From NCBI GenBank assembly GCA_903944895.1, contig CAJATL010000052.1, forward strand, positions 1 to 64,000: DNA of 64,000 nt, written 5' to 3'. Shown here one piece after another: positions 9,305-18,186 of this stretch. Positions within the stretch are counted from its first letter, which is position 1; every line of letters begins with the position of its first letter. Made by a program: the position numbers and the translations under genes. Below the pieces are notes generated by a model that had not been told where the DNA came from, made no database searches, and saw nothing but the letters and a program-made list of their open reading frames with translations. The stretch is from an uncultured Bacteroidota bacterium. GTDB taxonomy: Bacteria > Bacteroidota > Bacteroidia > Bacteroidales > 4484-276.

Positions 9305-11713
9305 CTAAAAAATCTTCGGATACTTAAATGGATTCACGCTGTGCATCAGGTTGTAAACAGTATCAAAAACATCTTCGGCATTTGGGTTTGAAAAATAATC
9401 ACCATCGGTCGAATAAGCCGGACGGTGCGCCTGGGCTGTGATCGTTTTTGGTTCAGCATCCAGATAAAAGAATCCTTTTTGTTCTTCCAGAACCTGCTGC
9501 ATCATAAAAGAGGTGGCGCCTCCCGGAACATCCTCATCAAAAAACACAATCTTGTTTGTCTTCTTGAGCGATTCCAGAATGATGTGGTTAATATCAAAAG
9601 GCAGTAAGGATTGAACGTCGATTAATTCGATATCAATACCAAAATCGGACAACTGTTTTGCGGCATCGGCGGCAATATGAACGCATGAACCGTAAGTTAC
9701 AAGCGTGAGGTCGGTGCCGGTTTTTAAGACTTCCGGAACACCGATTGGAATCCGGAATTCGCCGATATTTGAAGGCCGTGGCTCCCGAAGCCTGTAGCCG
9801 TTTAATGGTTCAATGATCAAAGCAGGGTCGTCGGAGGCAAGGATCGTGTTATAAAAACCTGCCGCCTGTGTTAAGTTACGTGGGACCAACACATGAACGC
9901 CGCGAACCGAATTTATCACCATACTCAGCGGCGAGCCGGAATGCCAGATTCCTTCGAGGCGATGGCCGCGGGTACAAACGATGAGCGGGGCTTTCTGTCC
10001 GCCTTTGGTACGATAGGTTAAGGTGGCAAGATCATCGCTCATTACCTGCAAAGCGTAAAGCAGGTAATCGAAATACTGGACCTCGGCGATGGGCCGCAGG
10101 CCGCGCATGGCCAGACCAAGACCCTGGCCAACGATGGTGGCTTCGCGGATTCCGGTATCAAAAATCCGGATTTCGCCATATTTTTCCTGCAAACCTTCGT
10201 ACGTCTGATTTACACCGCCAATCTTTCCAACGTCTTCACCAAAAGCAATTACACGGCTGTTATGTTCGAAAATATAGTCAAAATTATCTCTCAGAATTTC
10301 GCGCCCGGGGACCGATTTGGTGTTGCTGTCAAATTTTGGAGGAACCGGAACGACCTTGAGTGCCGAAAACTGATCTTCGCAATGAAGATGCGAACTGAAG
10401 CGTTCGCGGCTATCTTCCATATCTTTATCAAACCATTTGGTAACATTGGTTTTGAGCGAATTTTCGGGATTGCTGCACGAATTACAAATGAGCCGCAAAA
10501 TCCGTTTTGCCTGCGACATGGTGTCTTTCCGGATGGGTTCGGCAACTTTGGCGAGATCTTCTTTGATGGCTCCAATCCTGTCGGTTTTTGAACAGTTGCA
10601 GGTGCTGATATCTACTATTTTCAGGAAATCGTCGCGTTTTTTCCGGAGCGGAAGCGTAAAATTATCCCAGGCTTTTTTACGCGCATCCTTGGCGCGTTTT
10701 GCGGATGAACTTTCGATCGAATCTAATTCTTCGGCTGATGCAATTCCGGCAGAAATAATCCATTCACGCATTTTCCTGATGCCGTCGAATTCTTCTTCCC
10801 ACCTGAGCCTTTCAGCAGTTTTATAACGTTCGTGCGAGCCGGAAGTTGAATGTCCCTGCGGTTGCGTGACTTCGGTAACATGAAACAAAACCGGAATATG
10901 CTGCTCCCGGCAGATTTTAACGCCTTCGGCATAAACACGGCATAATTCGGGATAATCCCAACCTTTGACTTTATAAATCAGGAAGCCGGGTTTTTCATCC
11001 GTTCTTTCAAAGCCGCTTAAGGCTTCCGAAATGCTGCTTTTGATAGTTTGGAAATCTCTCGAAACCGAAATCCCAAAACCATCGTCCCAAACCGACATGG
11101 CCATCGGAACCTGCAAAACACCGGCAGAATTCATGGTTTCCCAGAAAACACCTTCAGACGTACTCGAATCGCCGATGGTTCCAAAAGCAACTTCATTGCC
11201 GTTTACCGAAAACTGATCGGATGTTTTTAATGCAGGATTATTACGATAAAATTTTGAGGCAAAAGCCAGACCAAGCAAGCGTGGCATTTGTCCTGCTGTT
11301 GGAGAAACATCGGCCGAACTGTTTTTAATTTTTGATTGCGACATCCAGGTCCCGTCCCTGTTGATGTATCGCGTGGCAAAGTGATTGTTCATCAGCCTTC
11401 CGGCAGTTCCCGGATTAAAATCTTCATCGGTATCGCCGTAAAGCTGGGCAAAAAATTCTTCCAAAGTCATTATCCCGGCTGCCAGCATAAAAGTCTGGTC
11501 GCGGTAATAGCCCGAACGCCAGTCGCCATGTCTGAAAACCTTGGCCATGGCCAGTTGCGGTATTTCTTTGCCATCGCCAAAAATTCCGAATTTTGCTTTG
11601 CCGGTGAGCACTTCTTTGCGCCCCAGAATACTGGCCTGGCGGCTCTCGCAGGCAATACGGTAATCATCGAGAACCTCGGTTTTATAATTTTCGGCAGCTT
11701 TATTATTCGACAT
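9305..11713 (-). CDS. Fused alpha+beta E1 component of a 2-oxoacid (branched-chain) dehydrogenase
   Basis: N-terminal E1-alpha ThDP region ('FGTIGDSSTSEGVFWETMNSAG') and C-terminal E1-beta ('FGEDVGKIGGVNQTYEGLQEKYG', 'GIREATIVGQGLGLAMRGLRPIAEVQ') in one ORF. Confidence 0.93.
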   Translation of the reverse strand: MSNNKAAENYKTEVLDDYRIACESRQASILGRKEVLTGKAKFGIFGDGKEIPQLAMAKVFRHGDWRSGYYRDQTFMLAAGIMTLEEFFAQLYGDTDEDFNPGTAGRLMNNHFATRYINRDGTWMSQSKIKNSSADVSPTAGQMPRLLGLAFASKFYRNNPALKTSDQFSVNGNEVAFGTIGDSSTSEGVFWETMNSAGVLQVPMAMSVWDDGFGISVSRDFQTIKSSISEALSGFERTDEKPGFLIYKVKGWDYPELCRVYAEGVKICREQHIPVLFHVTEVTQPQGHSTSGSHERYKTAERLRWEEEFDGIRKMREWIISAGIASAEELDSIESSSAKRAKDARKKAWDNFTLPLRKKRDDFLKIVDISTCNCSKTDRIGAIKEDLAKVAEPIRKDTMSQAKRILRLICNSCSNPENSLKTNVTKWFDKDMEDSRERFSSHLHCEDQFSALKVVPVPPKFDSNTKSVPGREILRDNFDYIFEHNSRVIAFGEDVGKIGGVNQTYEGLQEKYGEIRIFDTGIREATIVGQGLGLAMRGLRPIAEVQYFDYLLYALQVMSDDLATLTYRTKGGQKAPLIVCTRGHRLEGIWHSGSPLSMVINSVRGVHVLVPRNLTQAAGFYNTILASDDPALIIEPLNGYRLREPRPSNIGEFRIPIGVPEVLKTGTDLTLVTYGSCVHIAADAAKQLSDFGIDIELIDVQSLLPFDINHIILESLKKTNKIVFFDEDVPGGATSFMMQQVLEEQKGFFYLDAEPKTITAQAHRPAYSTDGDYFSNPNAEDVFDTVYNLMHSVNPFKYPKIF

Positions 11714-11863
11714 GATTATTTGTTTTTATGAATGTTGAGTGTGGTCAAAAAACACTTTTGCGCTATTTAAAAAAAACCGACATCCGTCAAATGGCGGACT
11801 GATATGTTTTTGAGACCAAACTATTTGTTAGCAAGCAAAAGTAATAAAATAGAAACCGGAAAT

Positions 11864-11894
11864 AAAAATCCCGCTTTGTCGAAGCGGGATTTTT
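11864..11894 (-). terminator. Terminator downstream of PspC gene
   Basis: aaaaatcccgctt/aagcgggattttt perfect stem with flanking A/T tracts. Confidence 0.8.
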
Positions 11895-11976
11895 ACATTT
11901 AAATACTTGAAAATTAAAAAATTATTAGTCGTTTGGGCTTGTTAAATTATCTTAATGGCCCATAAAATCAGGAAGA

Positions 11977-13698
11977 TTAAATGCCGTTTGCATTTATTGA
12001 AAGGGTGCTGAGATTTTCGAAAATCACCATTTCAGGTAAATCGTTTTCAGGCATAACAAAATTTTGAGTTTTGCTTTGATCATCCTTTTTCTCGGCGCCT
12101 TCAACGTAGGGCATCAAACCATTTTCGGTCATAATATAAGTTTTGCCCGGATAATCGATGTTTTCAAAATTGCCGTAAGGATTATCAAAAAACAAATTTT
12201 CCATGTTCTGATTAAATTTAACAATCTGTCCTTCCGGAATTTCGATTACCATTTTAATTTGCTGTGCCCTGATAATTTCGTTTTTTGGCAGCTTAAAATA
12301 GTTTGGCAAAATGAAGGTGGAATCGTTTGAATTTACCGGATAAAGGCACGCTTCCGCCCGACGCTCGGCTTCTTCCCGGTCGGAGCCTTTGGCATAACTC
12401 GTTACACCAATCTTTACCGCGTTTGTTTTCGATTTTGCAAATCTTATCTTTGGAAGACCATAAATCTGATAATCATTTTCTTTAAAAATCACCTTCCATT
12501 CTTTATCAAAAATCTGGAAATGCGGCTCTTCTTCGCTGAAGGTGCTTTCGGGCAAACAATCAATATATAGCACTTTGGCGGGTTTCAACGGCAATTCGTA
12601 ATCTTTTGTCAGCCTTCCGGTGTGTCTGAAATCTCTTCCGGTGAAAACACCCACATATGCAGCTAATATCAGCCCGACCAGCCAAAAAGCAAGTGCCGTT
12701 CTGCCGAAATATTTAACCTTTGCCCTATTTCCAAGCATCAGCCTGAATCCTAGATAAATCATCAGAATAATAGGGATGCCCAAAAGCAAGGCTACCGAAA
12801 CGATAGCGAGGAAAGTCATAAAATGGCTCGAAAAGATCATCTCTAAAAAAACAGGTATCGAAAAACCAATCATTTCACCATTTTCAAAAAACGAGAAATC
12901 ATATAAACCGGTGATTGTAGCCAGAAGTATAATCACAAAGGCAAAACCCGAAAGCATCAGAACAATTCCAGCCATCACCACAACAAATTTGAAGAAATAC
13001 CCGATTATTGTCCCAATCAGGTTTATCAGGTTGTTGATGAATGTTTTAACGACCGGTCTCTTTTTGGTGACGATTTCACCCGCTTCCTCGGCAAAATTAT
13101 TTACCCTGCCTTTGATACCATCAAATTCATCCCGGATAGACCGCTCGATATTCGAGATGTTAACCTGCTCCCCCCGCATTTCGAGTTTTTCGGCGGTAGT
13201 GCGGGCTTCAGGAACTGCAATCCATAAAATGATATAAACGATAATCCCCGGGCCGTAAGATATAGCTGTGATGAGGAACAATATTTTTATCCAAACCGGA
13301 TCAATGTTAAAATATGCTGCAAGCCCGGTAGCAACACCGGCAATAGTTTTGTTGTCGGGATCGCGGTAAAGCCGTTTTGGGCGAGTTGGCTGATAATTTT
13401 TATCCATCGTTTCACGGCTGGTTTCGGTGTCGCCACTTTCATCAAAATCGGCAGGCTCGCCCATGTTTGCGATTACCTCGTTGATATCTTCGATGGTGAT
13501 TACCTGTTTACTTTCGTTTATTTTTCCCTGCAAAATCTCGGCAATACGCCCTTCGATGTCACCAATAATTTCATCACGGCCATCAGATTTTGTAAAGTAT
13601 CTTTTAATTCGGTCCATGTAGCGGCCAAGTCTTTCATACGCGTCGTCATCAATATGAAATATTATTCCGCTAATGTTTACTGTTACTGTCTTTTTCAT
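11977..13698 (-). CDS. PspC domain-containing membrane protein
   Basis: 'RLYRDPDNKTIAGVATGLAAYFNIDPVWIKILFLI' PspC motif, several TM segments. Confidence 0.9.
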   Translation of the reverse strand: MKKTVTVNISGIIFHIDDDAYERLGRYMDRIKRYFTKSDGRDEIIGDIEGRIAEILQGKINESKQVITIEDINEVIANMGEPADFDESGDTETSRETMDKNYQPTRPKRLYRDPDNKTIAGVATGLAAYFNIDPVWIKILFLITAISYGPGIIVYIILWIAVPEARTTAEKLEMRGEQVNISNIERSIRDEFDGIKGRVNNFAEEAGEIVTKKRPVVKTFINNLINLIGTIIGYFFKFVVVMAGIVLMLSGFAFVIILLATITGLYDFSFFENGEMIGFSIPVFLEMIFSSHFMTFLAIVSVALLLGIPIILMIYLGFRLMLGNRAKVKYFGRTALAFWLVGLILAAYVGVFTGRDFRHTGRLTKDYELPLKPAKVLYIDCLPESTFSEEEPHFQIFDKEWKVIFKENDYQIYGLPKIRFAKSKTNAVKIGVTSYAKGSDREEAERRAEACLYPVNSNDSTFILPNYFKLPKNEIIRAQQIKMVIEIPEGQIVKFNQNMENLFFDNPYGNFENIDYPGKTYIMTENGLMPYVEGAEKKDDQSKTQNFVMPENDLPEMVIFENLSTLSINANGI

Positions 13699-13725
13699 TT
13701 TTGAATGATTAAATTGATTTTCAAA

Positions 13726-14082
13726 TTAAGATTTAACAACTGTACTGATATTATCCACGGCATCAACCAGTTCGCGCCAGCCGACAACCATTTCCGTAAG
13801 CATGTTCTCACCAATTTCGGTGATCTTGTAGTATTTCCTGGGAGGGCCTGATTTTGACTCTTCCCACCGGTAACTGAGGAGGCCTTCATTTTTGAGGCGC
13901 GTCAGCAAAGGGTACAGTGTTCCTTCGACCACAATCAGCTTCGATTCTTTGAGTTTCTCCAGAATATCCGACGCATAAGCATCGTCAGTTTTGGAGATTA
14001 TCGCCAGAATACAAAGCTCGAGTACTCCTTTCCGCATCTGTGATATGTTTTTTTCAGTATTCATGCTGCAAACATACAACAA
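13726..14082 (-). CDS. PadR-family transcriptional regulator
   Basis: 'GVLELCILAIISKTDDAYASDILEKL...VVEGTLYPLLTRLKNEGLLSYRWEES..GPPRKYYKITEIG'; upstream of PspC gene. Confidence 0.95.
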   Translation of the reverse strand: MLYVCSMNTEKNISQMRKGVLELCILAIISKTDDAYASDILEKLKESKLIVVEGTLYPLLTRLKNEGLLSYRWEESKSGPPRKYYKITEIGENMLTEMVVGWRELVDAVDNISTVVKS

Positions 14083-14364
14083 TTTTTAATACTATGCAAT
14101 ACATAGAACTAAAATTATTTACTTCCTATCCAATACATGATACTAAATTGGATTGTAAATAGCAGATAATAAATTAATTACCATTTAATTTAGAACGAAA
14201 AAAAATTATGATGGATCCTGATAATATTTTATTCGACAAAATGATAAATTCTGCAATGAATTTCAAAAAGGAATGTTTTAATCGGCTCAACTAACTGATT
14301 ATAATTAGGATAGTGGCGAAATGAATTGGGTTTTGTCCATAAATGAGGTTAGTCTTAAAAGGCA

Positions 14365-14600
14365 TCATAAATTTACTAGAATGTGGCTAAAGCCCAAAGC
14401 TGTCAGGTTAAGTCCAGAATTCAGATTTTCCATAGCCCAAACCTTCAGGTTTGGGGTTTTAGGAATCTCCAATACAACAAAGCCAAGGCGTTTACGCCTT
14501 TTTGCCCTTCATGCGATCCTTTTCAGATGAAGGTCGTAAACGACCTGATGTTTTTGGTTACTCAACTCCTAACCCGGTGCTGAAGCACCGGGCTATGGAA
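14365..14600 (-). repeat. Composite dispersed hairpin element, copy A
   Basis: Series of short palindromes (cccaaacc..ggtttggg, ggcgtttacgcc, ggtcgtaaacgacc, cccggtgcttcagcaccggg) collinear with the reverse complement of 51340-51660. Confidence 0.7.
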
Positions 14601-14775
14601 ACTTTTCCATGGCAAACGTCAAAATCATATCTTAAACTGACCTCATAAATCATAATTTGAATGAATTCTCCCAACCAAATTTCAACTGATCCACCAACAG
14701 GTTGACGAAATCCGGCAAAGTGAAATTACAACTCCTGGTTTTTTAAAAATCATACCTTCGCTATCATTTTCAATA

Positions 14776-15903
14776 TTGGAGATTAGCATGAAAGCAAGAT
14801 ATTTTTTCGTTTGCCTGATATTGCAACTTTTTACTGCCGGTAGCCAGGCCCAGGATAACAAAACCTGGCCATCGTTTCGGGGCAATCGAGCACTTACGGG
14901 AACCACCGAAGTTACGCTTCCCAATTCGATGAAGTTGTTGTGGTTGTTCCAGGCTGGTGATGCCATCAAATCATCGCCAGTGATCAGCGATCAAAAAGTT
15001 TACATCGGTTGCGATGATGGACTGGTTTATTGTATTTCAAATGAAGGCGAGTTCCTCTGGAAATCCGGCACCGAAAGCTCTATCGAAGCGCCGCTGTTAT
15101 TTCTCGACAACACCATTTTTGCCGGTAACCTCGAAGGAAAATTGCTCGCTTTTGAAGCCGGAAACGGGAAAAAGAAATGGGAATATCTCACCGACGGCCA
15201 GATTTCGGGGGCTTCAAACTGGGCATTTTCGGCTGATCGTAAAACGAAATACATCCTGACCGGCAGTTACGATTATTTTCTCCACTGCGTGGATGCATCA
15301 ACCGGAAAACTCATCTGGAAATACGAATCGAACAATTATGTCAACGGGTCAGCGGCCATCAATGACAAAACCGCCATCTTTGGCGGTTGCGATGGCTATC
15401 TTCACCTGGTGGATATTTTTAAAGGTGATACCATTTCAAAAATCAATATCGGAACTTACATTGCATCTTCGGTAGCGCTCGATGGCGGAAAAGCATATTT
15501 TGGCAACTATGATGGTGAGTTTTTTTGTGTTAATCTTTCGACCAAAGAAATTCTGTGGAAACACGAAAATGCCGGAGTTTTTGTGGCTTCGCCCTCTGTT
15601 TCGGCAGATGCTGTTGTGATTGGCTCACAGAATAAAAATTGCTATTGTTTTGATAAGAAGAATGGGAAATTAAGATGGACATTCAAGACCCTCGGTAAAA
15701 TTAATGGTTCGCCTGTAATAGCCGGTAACCGCGTAATTTTTGGCTCAGTTGATGGCCGGGTTTATGTTTTGGATTTGAAAACCGGTGAAAAAGTGTGGTC
15801 GTACGAAATTGGCAGCCCGATAAGCGGAACCCCGGCAGTAACAAAAGGATTAATTGTGATTGGCGCTGAGGATGGTTCGGTTCATGCTTTTGGAGAAAAG
15901 TAG
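14776..15903 (+). CDS. PQQ-like beta-propeller repeat protein, secreted
   Basis: Signal peptide; repeated 'G.VYCI...G..LWK', 'YVLDLKTGEKVWSYEIG' blades. Confidence 0.88.
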   Translation: MEISMKARYFFVCLILQLFTAGSQAQDNKTWPSFRGNRALTGTTEVTLPNSMKLLWLFQAGDAIKSSPVISDQKVYIGCDDGLVYCISNEGEFLWKSGTESSIEAPLLFLDNTIFAGNLEGKLLAFEAGNGKKKWEYLTDGQISGASNWAFSADRKTKYILTGSYDYFLHCVDASTGKLIWKYESNNYVNGSAAINDKTAIFGGCDGYLHLVDIFKGDTISKINIGTYIASSVALDGGKAYFGNYDGEFFCVNLSTKEILWKHENAGVFVASPSVSADAVVIGSQNKNCYCFDKKNGKLRWTFKTLGKINGSPVIAGNRVIFGSVDGRVYVLDLKTGEKVWSYEIGSPISGTPAVTKGLIVIGAEDGSVHAFGEK

Positions 15904-15905
15904 TG

Positions 15906-16110
15906 ATGAAGTGGAATTCGACAATGGAAGAATGGAATGATGGAAGAAAGGAGGAATATGATAATTCGACAATTCGACAATTCGACAATGGAAGAATGGA
16001 ATGATGGAAGAAAGGAAGAATATGATAATTCGACAATTCGACAATGAGAAGAAAGGAAATTTGGAAGATTGGAATGTTGGAAAATTGGAAGATGGAAGAT
16101 TGGAGACCCG
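15906..16110. repeat. Degenerate short tandem repeat tract (aattcgac / tggaagaatggaa)
   Basis: Two similar ~65-75-nt blocks each made of 8-mers 'aattcgac' and 'ggaagaatggaatgatggaagaaagga'. Confidence 0.7.
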
Positions 16111-16214
16111 ATTGTTATGGGCGTTGCGCTCTAAACCTGGCTTCTGGCGCTTTACTCTACGCTCTTTGCGTTCTGCTCTCTGCTCTTTGCGCTATGCCTT
16201 AATTTATTATACAT

Positions 16215-17063
16215 ATGATCAAGTCACTTGGTAAAACGGATTTTGACACGCTATTTACTGCTTTTAATGCGGCTTTTCGGGATTATGAAATGCAGGTTAA
16301 CAAGCACGAATTAAGCGTCATGCTCCAACGGCGGGGATTTAATGCTGAGTTGTCGTTTGGTGCTTTTGAAGATGAAAAGCTGGTGTCGTTCACTTTTAAT
16401 GGTACCGGCTTTTTTAACGGAATAAAAACAGCCTATGACACCGGTACCGGCACTTTGGAAGAATACAGAGGCAGAGGGCTGGCAACGCAGATTTTCGAAT
16501 ATTCGTTGCCATTTCTTAAACAAAACGGCATCCGGCAATACCTTCTCGAAGTTTTGCAGCACAACACCAAAGCCATTAATGTTTATAAAAAACTTGAATT
16601 CAAAGTCAGCCGGGAATTCAGCTATTTTGTGCAGGATGCTGATAAAGTGCTTGTAAACGCACACGTTTTACCTTCAAAATATGTAATTCAGGAAATTGAT
16701 CTAAACCGAAAAGTTGAGATGGAGATGTGTCATGATTTTTTTCCTTCATGGCAAAACAGCTTTGAGGCAATTTTGCGGCGACCTGATGATTTTATTATCC
16801 TGGGTGTTTTTGATGACACCAGACTTGCAGGTTACGGAATCCCGGATCCCAATTCCGGCGACATCACCCAAATTGCTGTAAGCAAAGATTACCGTCGGCA
16901 AGGTATTGGCTCAGGAATTTTTAATGAATTGCTAAAAGTCAACAAATTCAAAACTGTAAAAGCCGTAAATGCCGAAATTTCATGCGTCTCCATGAAACTG
17001 TTTTTCGAATCGAAAAACCTCCCCGAAAAAGGAAAACAGTTCGAGATGATCAGAGCATTATAA
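16215..17063 (+). CDS. GNAT-family N-acetyltransferase (two GNAT-like halves)
   Basis: 'EEYRGRGLATQIFEYSLPFLKQNGIRQYLLEVLQHNTKAINVYKKLEFKVSR' and 'VSKDYRRQGIGSGIFNELL'. Confidence 0.9.
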   Translation: MIKSLGKTDFDTLFTAFNAAFRDYEMQVNKHELSVMLQRRGFNAELSFGAFEDEKLVSFTFNGTGFFNGIKTAYDTGTGTLEEYRGRGLATQIFEYSLPFLKQNGIRQYLLEVLQHNTKAINVYKKLEFKVSREFSYFVQDADKVLVNAHVLPSKYVIQEIDLNRKVEMEMCHDFFPSWQNSFEAILRRPDDFIILGVFDDTRLAGYGIPDPNSGDITQIAVSKDYRRQGIGSGIFNELLKVNKFKTVKAVNAEISCVSMKLFFESKNLPEKGKQFEMIRAL

Positions 17064-17252
17064 TTTCCCGAAATTTGGGCCGGGTTTTATTCGGCTACTC
17101 AAAAAAACATCCGCCACCTTTATGCTTTAAAAGCTTAAAGATGGCGGATATTGTTTTTATCTTTTTGGAAAGATAGTTTTCAACTTAGCGGAAAAGAACA
17201 TAAGCACCGGTTTCAGGATACTTTTAAAATCCTCAATTCCGGTATTTTGCTT

Positions 17253-17987
17253 TTAAGCTAAAGCTTTTTTCAGGTCTTCAAATCTTTTTGAAACATCATT
17301 CCAGTTGATGACATTAAAAAATGCATCCACGTAATCGCCACGTTTGCTTTGATATTTCAGATAATAAGCGTGTTCCCATACGTCCAGAACAAGGACAGGA
17401 TAAGTGATCCATTGCGACTGGTTCTGATGCTTTTCGGCTGACAAAACTACCAGTTTATCGGCGTGTGGCTGATATCCCAGGATTCCCCAGCCTGAAGCTT
17501 CGACTGATTTTGAAGCTGCTTTAAAAAGTTTTTCAAAACCTTCATAAGAACCAAAATCTTTGCTGAGTTGGGCATCAAGGGCTGCGCTTCGTTTTCCCTG
17601 ATCAGGGCTCATGTTGTTCCAGAAAATGGTGTGCAGAAAATGGCCGCTGCCATGAAATGCCAGTTCGCGCTCCCAATGTTTTACCATCCCGAAATCACTT
17701 TTTTCGATGGCTTCTTTAATCATTTTTGTGGCGGTATTCAATCCTTTTACATAACCGAGGTGATGAACGTCGTGGTGAAGTTTCATGGTTGCCTCATCAA
17801 TATGAGGTTCCAGTGCATTGTAAGCGTACGGAAGTGGTGCCAGAACGTATTCACCGCTGGCATCGGTTAAAACATCCATTTTATTGAAATCACCTGCAGC
17901 CGGAGGGGTTTTTCCAAATGAGGGTATTCCCATCAATCCTGCGGCACCAAGCGCAGCGCCTGTTTTTAAAAATTCTCTTTTATTCAT
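17253..17987 (-). CDS. Fe/Mn superoxide dismutase with N-terminal export signal
   Basis: 'LPYAYNALEPHIDEATMKLHHDVHHLGYVKGLN', 'PVLVLDVWEHAYYLKYQSKRGDYVDAFFNVINW'; N-term 'MNKREFLKTGAALGAAGLMGIPSFG'. Confidence 0.94.
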   Translation of the reverse strand: MNKREFLKTGAALGAAGLMGIPSFGKTPPAAGDFNKMDVLTDASGEYVLAPLPYAYNALEPHIDEATMKLHHDVHHLGYVKGLNTATKMIKEAIEKSDFGMVKHWERELAFHGSGHFLHTIFWNNMSPDQGKRSAALDAQLSKDFGSYEGFEKLFKAASKSVEASGWGILGYQPHADKLVVLSAEKHQNQSQWITYPVLVLDVWEHAYYLKYQSKRGDYVDAFFNVINWNDVSKRFEDLKKALA

Positions 17988-18186
17988 TTTTTAGCAATTT
18001 TAAATTTGTTTTGTCATTTAAACAGCAAAGGCCGGGTATTGTTTAAGGAGTCGGAAGAAAAACCGTATTTGAAATTGTGGCGCTTTCAGGGTTGAAAGTG
18101 GATTGAAAAGTGGTTTTAGTTTTACATCATAATAATTTTATCTTTGATGTTTAATTTTTGTAATAGGATGATAACATAAAAAATAG

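Noticed and set aside
14321-14583. Small ORFs of 66-69 aa in the hairpin element
   Set aside because: They translate the palindromic repeat element; frames are not conserved in copy B.
15906-16110. Tandem words as a CRISPR array
   Set aside because: Units are short, degenerate and contiguous, with no unique spacers and no cas genes nearby.
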